Shown piece by piece: positions 1 through 5,627 of a stretch of DNA of 7,467 nucleotides. The notes under the pieces were generated by a model. The model was given only the letters and a program-made list of their open reading frames with translations, ran no database searches and was not told the origin of the DNA. Origin of the DNA: an uncultured Verrucomicrobiota bacterium (GTDB lineage Bacteria > Verrucomicrobiota > Verrucomicrobiia > Limisphaerales > UBA9464); the NCBI GenBank assembly GCA_903864375.1, contig CAIPFS010000137.1, forward strand, positions 1 to 7,467, in the 5' to 3' direction. The position numbers and the translations under genes are program-made. The first letter of the stretch is position 1; every line of letters begins with the position of its first letter.

Positions 1-2
1 CC

Positions 3-533
3 ATGAAGCTGACGGAACTCCACCTCGGGATGGCAGTGGTCCATCCCCACTACGGTGCCGGAATTGTCAAAGCCATCAACGAGCATGCGGCGGAGGTCCT
101 GTTCACCGATGGGCGTAAGCCTGTCGAACCGGAGTCGGGCGCATTGGTCCCTGCAGAAGCGCAGGCCCTGATTTCAGGGCTCCATGTTCCACTGGCGCAG
201 TTCGTCGAGCTGACCGTTGCGGCTCTCGCCGAGCGGTTGGGCCTGGACAAGCCCGAGACCTACGCCAGGGAACTGGCTCCCAAATGGCGCGGTGGAAAAT
301 GTGTGCTCCATCCCCGCGATCCCGTCCTGGCCACCAAGGAGCTGGAACTGGAGGTTTTCTTTCATAAAATTGTTATGGTTCGCAACAACCTCCGGGTGTT
401 GGAGCAGCGAATCAACGCCAGCGAAACACTGACCAGCGCCGAGAAATTCGACTGGCAGCAATACATCACCAAGTGTTACGGCTCCCTCACGACCTTCAAC
501 TTGCTCTTCAAGGAGAAGGAAGATCAGTTTTAG
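3..533 (+). CDS. CarD/Tudor-like N-terminal domain protein with conserved C-terminal helical block, function unknown
   Basis: A 176-residue soluble protein with no signal peptide or membrane segment. Residues 8-50 (GMAVVHPHYGAGIV and following short beta strands) look like the small SH3/Tudor-type barrel found in CarD regulators and at the C-terminus of UvrD-type helicases; in CarD this fold contacts RNA polymerase. Residues 94-176 are a second, more charged and helical block (WRGGK, FFHKIVMVRNNLRVLEQRIN, QQYITKCYGSLTTFN). I recall this block from uncharacterised Verrucomicrobia proteins, but from memory only. The ATG at position 3 is the first available start and its N-terminus fits the barrel, but the window begins two bases earlier, so an upstream start or ribosome site cannot be assessed. 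The gene converges on the prepilin gene. A role in transcription or nucleic-acid binding is inference from the N-terminal fold only; the C-terminal block has no function I can name. Confidence 0.75.
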   Translation: MKLTELHLGMAVVHPHYGAGIVKAINEHAAEVLFTDGRKPVEPESGALVPAEAQALISGLHVPLAQFVELTVAALAERLGLDKPETYARELAPKWRGGKCVLHPRDPVLATKELELEVFFHKIVMVRNNLRVLEQRINASETLTSAEKFDWQQYITKCYGSLTTFNLLFKEKEDQF

Positions 534-591
534 AACACGCGGAACTTCGGAGGATGGACGACGGGTTGGGAGCCTGCGGAGGTTGGAAAAT

Positions 592-607
592 ACCGGGGAA
601 CTCCGGT
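592..607 (-). terminator. Hairpin terminator candidate after the prepilin-like gene
   Basis: An inverted repeat ACCGG-ggaact-CCGGT (the stem can gain a sixth G-U pair) lies seven bases beyond the stop codon of the minus-strand prepilin gene. Read on the minus strand it is followed by ATTTT (plus-strand aaaat at 587-591), the order expected of a factor-independent terminator, although the T-run is short. On the plus strand no T-run follows, so it would stop the first gene less well. It sits in the 81-base gap between two convergent genes, where terminators are expected. Confidence 0.45.
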
Positions 608-614
608 GCGAATG

Positions 615-1370
615 CTAATTCAAACCCGCGCCGATATTCATCCCGTTGGCGGCGGAAGTGTCGTCCGTGGGAAACCAGAATCGCTTCTTTTTCTCAATGG
701 CGAGGCTTTGATCCTTGTTCATCCGGATCACATGCTGGTCGGCCATTAAATAATGCCCCCGCACATTGTGCCGCAGTGCCAGGGAATGGTCGCCGAAGGC
801 GGGCCCGGCCTGGCCGGAATAGTCGTTGGTGGCCATCAACGCCTCCATGTATACCATGGTGTCGACCGGGGATATAAAATGGGTGGTGTCATTGACATGG
901 CACAGCCCGCAATTCATGGCGTAGCTGTAGTCCCGCTTACTGACTGTGCTTCCGAAATTATTGCCGGGAGGAACGATGATCTTCTTGTGCTCGGCCATCT
1001 CCAACTGGTCGGTCGGACACAGGTATACGGCTTTTGATTTGAGATAGGGATAAAGGGTGCCGGTGGTGAGGTTTCCCACCTTCTGATAAAGCCAGTTGCG
1101 GAAGGAGGGCATATGCCCGGCGAAATCCATCGAATAGTTGGCTGATCCCAAACCGAGTTGGCGCATATTGTTCATGCACACCGCCGCCCGGCCCTGTTCC
1201 TTGGCGCGCGACAACGCCGGCAGAATCATTCCCGCGAGGATGGCAATCACGGCGACCACCACCAGCAGTTCCACCAGGGTGAATCCCAGGGGCCCGGGGT
1301 GGCGTGACTTCACATCTGACGGGAGCATTCCGCTGGTGCTAGCGAATTGGCGGGGATTGTCAACGGCCAT
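615..1370 (-). CDS. Type II secretion/pilin-like protein with prepilin N-terminal methylation motif and H-X9-D motif
   Basis: A 251-residue pseudopilin-like protein. A short basic leader ends in a textbook class III signal, with predicted cleavage between G29 and F30 (GFTLVELL) and the conserved Glu at mature position 5. A hydrophobic helix of about 20 residues follows, then ALSRAKEQGR. The C-terminal part has a CPTD segment near residue 117 and, at H201-D211, the H-X9-D spacing of the H-X9-DG domain common in Planctomycetes and Verrucomicrobia surface proteins; here Gln212 replaces the Gly. Such proteins are processed by prepilin peptidase and anchored in or exported across the inner membrane. 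The individual roles of this large paralogous class are mostly unknown. The start is ambiguous: ATG at 1370 gives a 29-residue leader and ATG at 1328 (Met15) a 15-residue one, and neither has a clear ribosome site. It is divergent from purD and not evidently linked to a secretion operon. Confidence 0.88.
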   Translation of the reverse strand: MAVDNPRQFASTSGMLPSDVKSRHPGPLGFTLVELLVVVAVIAILAGMILPALSRAKEQGRAAVCMNNMRQLGLGSANYSMDFAGHMPSFRNWLYQKVGNLTTGTLYPYLKSKAVYLCPTDQLEMAEHKKIIVPPGNNFGSTVSKRDYSYAMNCGLCHVNDTTHFISPVDTMVYMEALMATNDYSGQAGPAFGDHSLALRHNVRGHYLMADQHVIRMNKDQSLAIEKKKRFWFPTDDTSAANGMNIGAGLN

Positions 1371-1447
1371 ATACCCGGGGACCGGAAATTTCCATGGTGC
1401 CTGGTCCCTCCCGCTCTCGCTTTGGTCGAGGCACGGATATTGGCGGC

Positions 1448-1489
1448 AACCGACGCGGTTTGGATTGTCGCAGGAACGCCGACGCGATT
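1448..1489. repeat. Direct repeat pair, one copy palindromic, in the divergent prepilin/purD gap
   Basis: CCGACGCGGTT (1450-1460) recurs as CCGACGCGATT (1479-1489), 10 of 11 bases matching and 29 bases apart. The first copy lies in an odd palindrome AACCG-ACG-CGGTT (1448-1460). The second copy ends 12 bases before the purD ATG. The location in a 131-base gap between divergent genes would suit an operator for purD, but it does not match the E. coli PurR box and no convincing -10/-35 pair could be assigned. In GC-rich DNA such a short repeat may be chance. Confidence 0.25.
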
Positions 1490-1501
1490 GACTTCGGGCA
1501 G

Positions 1502-2806
1502 ATGAAGTTGCTTGTGATCGGGGGAGGTGGGCGGGAACACGCCCTGGTTTGGAAACTGGCGCAATCGCCGCGGGTATCGAGGCTCTGGTGTGCTCCGGGA
1601 AACGCCGGAACCCAGGGCGAACCCCTGGTCAGGGGAGGTGCTGCTGAAAACGTTACCATCGGCGCTGAAGACATTGGTTCCCTCCTGGGATTTGCCCGAG
1701 AGCATCGTCCGGACCTGACGGTGGTCGGTCCCGACGGTGCTCTGGCGCTGGGCGTGGTGGATGCCTTTCAGGCGGAAGGATTCCCCATTTGGGGGCCTCG
1801 AATGAACGCTGCCCGTTTCGAATCTTCCAAAGTCTTTTCGCAGGAATTCATGCGGCATCACGGAATCCCCACGGCGAGGTCGGGGGTTTTCACCGATCCG
1901 GCCGCGGCGCGTCTCTTTGCCCATCAATTGGGCGGACGATGCGTGGTGAAGGCCGATGGACTCGCCTTGGGCAAGGGGGTGATTATGGCCCGCGACTTGA
2001 GTGAAGCCGAAACCGCCATCCAGCGAATGTTGGTCGATCGGATGTTCGGCGATGCTTCCCGCGAAGTGGTCATCCAGGAGTGGCTCGAGGGCACCGAAAT
2101 CTCACTGCACGCGCTGTGTGATGGGAGTCACCTCCAAATTCTGCCGTCCTCGCAGGACCACAAACGGGTCGGGGATGGGGATCAGGGCCCGAATACCGGC
2201 GGCATGGGGACCTATTCTCCGACGCCTTTCCTGTCATCGGGTGAATGGGAAATGATGGCTCATGCGGTCCTTGATCCGTGGCTTGCCGGCTGTCATGCCG
2301 AGGGAATTGACTTCCAGGGACTGATCTATCCTGGAGTCATGCTGACCGCCAATGGCCCCCGGGTTCTGGAGTTCAACGCCCGGTGGGGAGACCCGGAAAC
2401 CCAGGTGTACCTTCCGCGTTTGGAGAACGACCTCGTCGAGGTGTTTCTCGCCTGCATCAACGGGAAGCTCGATCAGCATCCCTTGCGCTGGTCCCCCCTG
2501 CACACGGTCTGCGTGGTGCTGGCCAGCCATGGATATCCGGGCGCAGTGGAGCGGGGCAAAGTCATTCATGGGCTCGCCGATGTGGAACTACTTCCACAAG
2601 TGAAGGTGTTCCATGCCGGGAGCGCTCGCCTCGACGAGGAGGCGGTGACGAGCGGGGGGCGGGTTCTGGGAGTGACCGCATGGGATACCTCGCTCAGCGC
2701 CGCCCGTGATCGGGCCTATGCGGCGGTGGACCGCCTCTGCTTCGAGGGCATGCAATTCCGTCGAGACATCGCAGCCAAGGGGCTCGCATTTGTCCCCACC
2801 CTCTGA
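1502..2806 (+). CDS. purD: Phosphoribosylamine-glycine ligase (GAR synthetase)
   Basis: Joins glycine to 5-phosphoribosylamine using ATP, giving glycinamide ribonucleotide in de novo purine synthesis; a cytosolic ATP-grasp enzyme. The 434 residues match the usual length (E. coli about 429). Visible hallmarks, in order: the N-terminal GGGGREHAL loop (7-15), VVGPDGALALGVVD (74-87), the ATP-grasp strand VVKADGLALGKGV (148-160), the EEFLDG-type segment QEWLEGTEIS (192-201), SSQDHKRVGDGDQGPNTGGMG (216-236), and the metal/ATP-site EFNARWGDPETQ (290-301). The C-terminal end GMQFRRDIAAKGL fits the family's closing motif. The frame is open back to 1394, but the family N-terminus MKLLVIGGGG begins at ATG 1502, so the longer version is rejected. 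Only a weak GGCAG precedes the start. The gene stands alone with no other pur genes nearby, and its stop lies one base from that of the convergent cupin gene. Confidence 0.97.
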   Translation: MKLLVIGGGGREHALVWKLAQSPRVSRLWCAPGNAGTQGEPLVRGGAAENVTIGAEDIGSLLGFAREHRPDLTVVGPDGALALGVVDAFQAEGFPIWGPRMNAARFESSKVFSQEFMRHHGIPTARSGVFTDPAAARLFAHQLGGRCVVKADGLALGKGVIMARDLSEAETAIQRMLVDRMFGDASREVVIQEWLEGTEISLHALCDGSHLQILPSSQDHKRVGDGDQGPNTGGMGTYSPTPFLSSGEWEMMAHAVLDPWLAGCHAEGIDFQGLIYPGVMLTANGPRVLEFNARWGDPETQVYLPRLENDLVEVFLACINGKLDQHPLRWSPLHTVCVVLASHGYPGAVERGKVIHGLADVELLPQVKVFHAGSARLDEEAVTSGGRVLGVTAWDTSLSAARDRAYAAVDRLCFEGMQFRRDIAAKGLAFVPTL

Positions 2807-2807
2807 T

Positions 2808-3170
2808 TTATCCGACCATCACCTGGTCTTCCACCGTATAAGGCGGTGAGCAGGTGACTATCAGGACCAACGGATCCCTCCCCAGATTATCGATGCGATG
2901 GCGTTTCCCCGGTAAAATCACCACCAAATCCCCCGCAGAGACATTCCGGGTTTCTCCCTCGAGTGTCATCCGCCCCATGCCGCTGAGGACGTAGTAGAGC
3001 TCCTCCGTGGTCCGGTGATAATGTTCCCGAACGAAACCACCGGGTGGGATGGTGGCTTCGGCGACGCTTTGGTTGCGCACCGAGGCATTGCGGGGACTGC
3101 ACAGCTCCCGAATGATGGCGTCATCCTGGGCAACGAAGGGCGCGCAATCGGAACGGCGGATGACTTCCAT
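2808..3170 (-). CDS. Small single-domain cupin protein
   Basis: A 120-residue single-domain cupin. Motif 1 is clear: G44-X5-H50-Y-H52-X4-E57-X6-G64. Motif 2 is G80-X6-P87-G88-X2-H91-X3-N95. The three histidines and E57 are the usual metal ligands, so a metal-binding beta barrel is well supported. Substrate and reaction cannot be read from the sequence: small cupins include sugar-phosphate isomerases, dioxygenases and plain ligand sensors, and the many glycines and charged turns here fit the mannose-6-phosphate-isomerase-like 'cupin_2' type. The ATG at 3170 is 17 bases downstream of the transporter stop on the same strand, so the two are probably cotranscribed, although no Shine-Dalgarno sequence is visible. 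The 3' end abuts purD tail to tail. The protein may be a sensor or enzyme for whatever the transporter moves; that link is inference from position. Confidence 0.9.
   Translation of the reverse strand: MEVIRRSDCAPFVAQDDAIIRELCSPRNASVRNQSVAEATIPPGGFVREHYHRTTEELYYVLSGMGRMTLEGETRNVSAGDLVVILPGKRHRIDNLGRDPLVLIVTCSPPYTVEDQVMVG
2814..2828 (+). terminator. Weak hairpin just past purD, inside the end of the cupin gene
   Basis: GACCA-tcacc-TGGTC forms a perfect 5-bp stem with a 5-base loop, starting 8 bases after the purD stop, followed by only TT. It lies within the last codons of the convergent cupin gene (encoding the residues around DQVMV). Because the two genes leave a single base between them, any purD termination signal must lie in the cupin coding sequence. 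The stem is short and lacks a T-run, so this is a weak candidate. Confidence 0.2.
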
Positions 3171-3187
3171 GGCTTGAAATCGGGATC

Positions 3188-4216
3188 TCAGTTGATGGCG
3201 CGGGCGGGTTTGGAGGCAGAGCCCGAGGGAACCGCATGGGCATGCGGATTGCTACGGGCATACCGGTCGGCAATCAGGCCACAAACAAACAACTGCAGCG
3301 GGTGATAAAACATCAGCGGCAGCAGGATGAGGGTGAATCCCGGATGCGACTGCCCAAAGATGGCCTCGGCCATCGGCACCCCGGAAGCCAGGGTTTTGTG
3401 AGGGCTTGAAAACACCGCCACGATTTTATCGCCACGGCCCAGCCGCAATAGGATCGCCAGGCCGTCAGCCAGTGCGGTCGCAAGAAAGAAGAGAATGACC
3501 ACACCGCCCGCCGTCTTCAGGGTCACGCCCCAGCCATACTTCTGCCAGACTTCGGTTTTGACACTGTTGCAGAAAGCGGCAAAGACGATGAACAGGATCA
3601 GGGCGCTGCTGGAGTTGCCAAATCGCTTCTTCCGGGGGTCGATCCAGCGGGCGTACTTTTGGCGAATGATCTGCCCGATAGCCAGGGGAAGCAGCAGGTA
3701 GAGGGCGACCTCCTGGAGAACCGGTCCCAGCGGACGATTCTGACCGCTGGCATGCATGAGCCACGCCGACCAGAGGGGGGTGAGGACCATGCCGAGAAGA
3801 TTCGACAGGACCGCATTGAAAACGGCCCCCACGGTGTTCCCACCGGCCATCGTGGTGAGGACCGGAGAGGTTGAAATGGTGGACGGCAGGACACAGAGGT
3901 ACAGGAAGCCGATGCGCAAATCCGGCGGCAGGTAGGAACCTGCAACCGCATCAAAGATCATTCCCAAGGCTGGAAACAGGACGAAAATGAACCCTTGAAC
4001 GAGTAGGTGCAGGCGCCAGTTCTTCAGTCCGTGATGCAGAGCCGACGTGGGAATGGTCAGGCCTTGAAAAAGGAAGATGAGGGCGACGCCAAATTTGGTG
4101 GTGATTTGGGACTGGAGCCAGCCGTTCTTGGCCCCGGCATCGGGGATCAAAAAGGCCAGAAGCACCACCACCGGCAGGCTGAGGACAAACCAGTTGCGAA
4201 GGACAAAGGACTTCAT
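3188..4216 (-). CDS. Bile acid:sodium symporter family transporter (YfeH-like, SBF-like)
   Basis: A 342-residue polytopic inner-membrane protein with about 9-10 hydrophobic segments. It resembles E. coli YfeH (332 residues) throughout: WRLHLLVQGFIFVLFPALG (68-86), GFLYLCVLPSTISTSP (103-118), the conserved TTMAGGN (121-127), the second repeat's SSPHKTLASGVPMAEAIFG (270-288), and LPLMFYHPLQLFVCG (299-313). The paired helix-breaking motifs resemble the sodium and substrate crossover regions of the bile acid:sodium symporter fold. Members are Na+-coupled anion transporters, but the substrate of YfeH-type proteins is not settled. The open frame reaches a GTG at 4357; the 47 extra residues are polar, proline-rich and unlike the family, so ATG 4216 (MKSFVLRNWF) is chosen. 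It heads a two-gene unit with the cupin gene 17 bases downstream. The C-terminal tail (about residue 322 on) is polar and probably cytoplasmic. Confidence 0.92.
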   Translation of the reverse strand: MKSFVLRNWFVLSLPVVVLLAFLIPDAGAKNGWLQSQITTKFGVALIFLFQGLTIPTSALHHGLKNWRLHLLVQGFIFVLFPALGMIFDAVAGSYLPPDLRIGFLYLCVLPSTISTSPVLTTMAGGNTVGAVFNAVLSNLLGMVLTPLWSAWLMHASGQNRPLGPVLQEVALYLLLPLAIGQIIRQKYARWIDPRKKRFGNSSSALILFIVFAAFCNSVKTEVWQKYGWGVTLKTAGGVVILFFLATALADGLAILLRLGRGDKIVAVFSSPHKTLASGVPMAEAIFGQSHPGFTLILLPLMFYHPLQLFVCGLIADRYARSNPHAHAVPSGSASKPARAIN

Positions 4217-4455
4217 CGGGTTGGTCGGGCTTGGGTTAGGCCCGGATAGGGGGGAGTTTCTTTCGAATTCCCCGTGCCCGCCAGCGATTAATTCCCGTTT
4301 TTGGTTTCTCCGGAATCGCGTGTGGCGCAACTCCTGAGAGCTCGGACAACAAACCACAGTCCACCAACGGAGGAAGGCCCGTGCTGCGCTATGAAAGCGA
4401 CATGGTCAAAATTGTCTGTGTGGGCTATTGCTCTGTGGGAGTAGCGGCAATCTGG
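4217..4455. other. Gene-free stretch upstream of the transporter gene
   Basis: 239 bases between two minus-strand genes. It should hold the promoter of the transporter-cupin pair and the 3' end of the small gene to its right. On the minus strand, ATTAAT (near 4284-4289) lies 17 bases from TTCCGG; the first is a fair -10 match, the second a poor -35, so no promoter is called. No T-tailed hairpin was found for the small gene. The open frames that cross the region have no recognisable protein. Confidence 0.4.
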
Positions 4456-4791
4456 TCAGTTCTCGTACACAACATCCTCAAAATTTGCGCTGGAATAGAA
4501 TTCTCCATCGTCACCCTGCACTCGGGCTCTTAGCGCTTTCGCAATTTCCAGCATCTTTTTGACGATCGGCTCGTCCGGGTTCTTCGTGTAAATATCTCCA
4601 TGAAACCATTCCAGCAAAGGTTCCATGTGCTCCGACTCCACCAAAAGTCGTACAGCATGTCCCCGGAAGTTCGGGTCAAGCTGAAGTTGGGGGTCGGTCG
4701 CGATGTAGGCGAGCCATTCGTCAGAGGAAATTTGAGGACCATTTGGGTCTGCCCAATCTTTTTTTCGTGTGATGTGAAGGCCGTAACCCAT
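4456..4791 (-). CDS. Small acidic conserved hypothetical protein (LHITR...VQGDDGE type)
   Basis: A 111-residue acidic, soluble protein of a type I recognise from uncharacterised bacterial proteins but cannot name. It has an N-terminal GLHITRKKDW (4-13), a central ISSDEWLAYIATDPQLQLD (21-39), a WFHGDIYTKNPDEPIVKKM segment (62-80), and a C-terminal AKALRARVQGDDGEFY (85-99). The pattern is a short strand-rich start, then a helix around DEWLAY, then a helix around the KNPDE segment. Small proteins of this style are often immunity-like or otherwise accessory, but no toxin gene is visible here. The start is taken at ATG 4791, where family members usually begin (M-x-Y-x-LHITR); a TTG at 4821 would add ten residues. 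No ribosome site is evident. Local base composition is about 48% GC by hand count, clearly below the roughly 60% of the flanking genes, which suggests a different history. Confidence 0.7.
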   Translation of the reverse strand: MGYGLHITRKKDWADPNGPQISSDEWLAYIATDPQLQLDPNFRGHAVRLLVESEHMEPLLEWFHGDIYTKNPDEPIVKKMLEIAKALRARVQGDDGEFYSSANFEDVVYEN

Positions 4792-4813
4792 ATCACGAAT
4801 CAGATATGGAGAT

Positions 4814-5002
4814 TCATACAAAATCCAACGAAATCAAGTGAATCAAGTTCTTGAGGGTCATGGTCAGCTGCGAGATGACGATTCCAGCTCCGCGCGTCCC
4901 AGCCAGTAACACGCTGATGGCCCCATGATACTCGATGGCGTCGAGACACTCCTGGATGACTTCCAGATGGAAGGCGGCGTGTTTTACCGCCCAAGGATGC
5001 AC
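4814..5002 (-). pseudogene. Possible small gene or 3' gene remnant with coding-like codon use
   Basis: A 62-codon frame from GTG 5002 to TGA 4814, ending 22 bases before the start of the LHITR-type gene on the same strand. The peptide (AAFHLEVIQECLDAIEYHGAIS, then a hydrophobic GIVISQL stretch) matches nothing I can name. The codons have mostly G or C in third position in the upstream two thirds (GCC, CTG, GTC, ATC, CAG, GAG, CTC, GAC), as expected of real coding DNA in this genome, and become AT-rich towards the end. The frame is closed by a TGA at 5015-5017, only four codons before the GTG. It could be a genuine small protein or the tail of a gene whose 5' part is lost. The overlapping frame at 4800-5018 has shadow-like composition. 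It lies in the 371-base stretch 4792-5162, which otherwise holds nothing recognisable except the stem-loop near 5140. Confidence 0.3.
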
Positions 5003-5124
5003 CTGGCTTGTGATTCAACGGAGGGAAGGGCTTCGCGCCAAAAATGAGACCCTAGGTGACCCACAAGGCTCGGAGAAAGACGACCAGTAGTTTGGCGACG
5101 GGAATTCGCTACACCGTCCATTCT

Positions 5125-5156
5125 CCAGGAACCGAGAAAGCAGGTCGGTTTCTTGG
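5125..5156 (-). terminator. Imperfect stem-loop downstream of the DUF3574 gene
   Basis: AACCGA (5130-5135) and TCGGTT (5145-5150) form a perfect 6-bp stem around a 9-base loop; CCA/TGG arms at 5125-5127 and 5154-5156 could extend it past an internal bulge. It lies 7-38 bases beyond the stop of the last gene of the right-hand operon, where a transcription end is expected. No T-run follows on the minus strand, so it is not a classic intrinsic terminator and may only protect the 3' end. Confidence 0.3.
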
Positions 5157-5162
5157 CCACAC

Positions 5163-5627
5163 CTAAAAGGAAACCTGGGCCGGGTTGTCGGAGCGCAGGA
5201 CCGATTCATGGTGAAATCGTTCCGTGTAGGTGCGGCGGATTTCTTCCAGAGACCGATTGGAGGCTTCGTCCTCGGGATGCAAGATGACCAGGATGCGCGT
5301 TGGGACTGGGTGGATGACGCCGTCCTTGCCCCGCCATTGCCCCTGAGCGTCCAGAACCGTCAGTCCGGCCGGGAAACGTGGGGTGACGGTGCCTTCCAGG
5401 AAGGACTTCCAGTCGTCATCCGCCACCCGCCCGAAGTAGAGCTCCGTCCGTATCCATGAGACGGGTTGGGTGGGGCGATCGATGGCTGTGGCCTGGCTGT
5501 CCGGGAGTCGATCCCGGACATGGACATTGATGCAGCCGGAAAGGAAACAGGCCGCCAACACGGGACCCCAAGGGAGAACGGATCGGTGACGTTGCAATGG
5601 ATCAAGGGTACGCATAGAGTGGCTCAT
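5163..5627 (-). CDS. DUF3574 family lipoprotein
   Basis: A 154-residue predicted lipoprotein. A basic start (MSHSMRTLDPLQRHR) is followed by a hydrophobic stretch (17-31) and a lipobox L29-S-G-C32, so the mature protein would begin at Cys32 and sit lipid-anchored in the envelope; Ile at +2 gives no inner-membrane retention signal in the E. coli sense. Residues 58-154 match the DUF3574 pattern closely: WIRTELYFGR (58-67), the W73-centred DDWKSFLEGTVTPRFPAGLTVLD (71-93), GQWRGKDG, RILVILHPEDE (111-121), IRRTYTERFHHESVLRSDNPAQVSF. No function is established for this family that I know of. The start is ATG 5627: it has an upstream AAAGGTCAGG, the best ribosome site in the window, and overlaps the SIS gene's 3' end by 26 bases, suggesting translational coupling. 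ATG 5615 is possible; the TTG at 5678 is rejected because it adds a polar extension ahead of the signal. Confidence 0.85.
   Translation of the reverse strand: MSHSMRTLDPLQRHRSVLPWGPVLAACFLSGCINVHVRDRLPDSQATAIDRPTQPVSWIRTELYFGRVADDDWKSFLEGTVTPRFPAGLTVLDAQGQWRGKDGVIHPVPTRILVILHPEDEASNRSLEEIRRTYTERFHHESVLRSDNPAQVSF

Noticed and set aside
1394..1501. N-terminal extension of purD
   Set aside because: The 36 extra residues are Arg/Gly-rich and unlike PurD; the family N-terminus starts exactly at ATG 1502.
1310..1927. 205-codon minus-strand frame overlapping purD
   Set aside because: Low-complexity Arg/Pro/Ser-rich shadow opposite a firmly identified gene.
2831..2850. CACCG/CGGTG inverted repeat in the end of the cupin gene as a terminator
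   Set aside because: Short stem with no T-run on either strand, inside coding sequence.
4270..4320. Promoter for the transporter (TTCCGG-17-ATTAAT on the minus strand)
   Set aside because: The -35 matches the consensus poorly and sigma preferences of this lineage are unknown; kept only as a note.
4217..4357. 47-residue N-terminal extension of the transporter from a GTG
   Set aside because: Polar, proline-rich, unlike the YfeH family start; ATG 4216 places the first membrane helix as expected.
4402..4533. Small hydrophobic 43-codon plus-strand frame crossing the 3' end of the LHITR-type gene
   Set aside because: Mostly antisense to a better-supported gene, with no ribosome site; composition explained by chance.
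5015..5209. 64-codon minus-strand frame overlapping the end of the DUF3574 gene
   Set aside because: Ser/Arg/Pro-rich out-of-frame translation without recognisable features.
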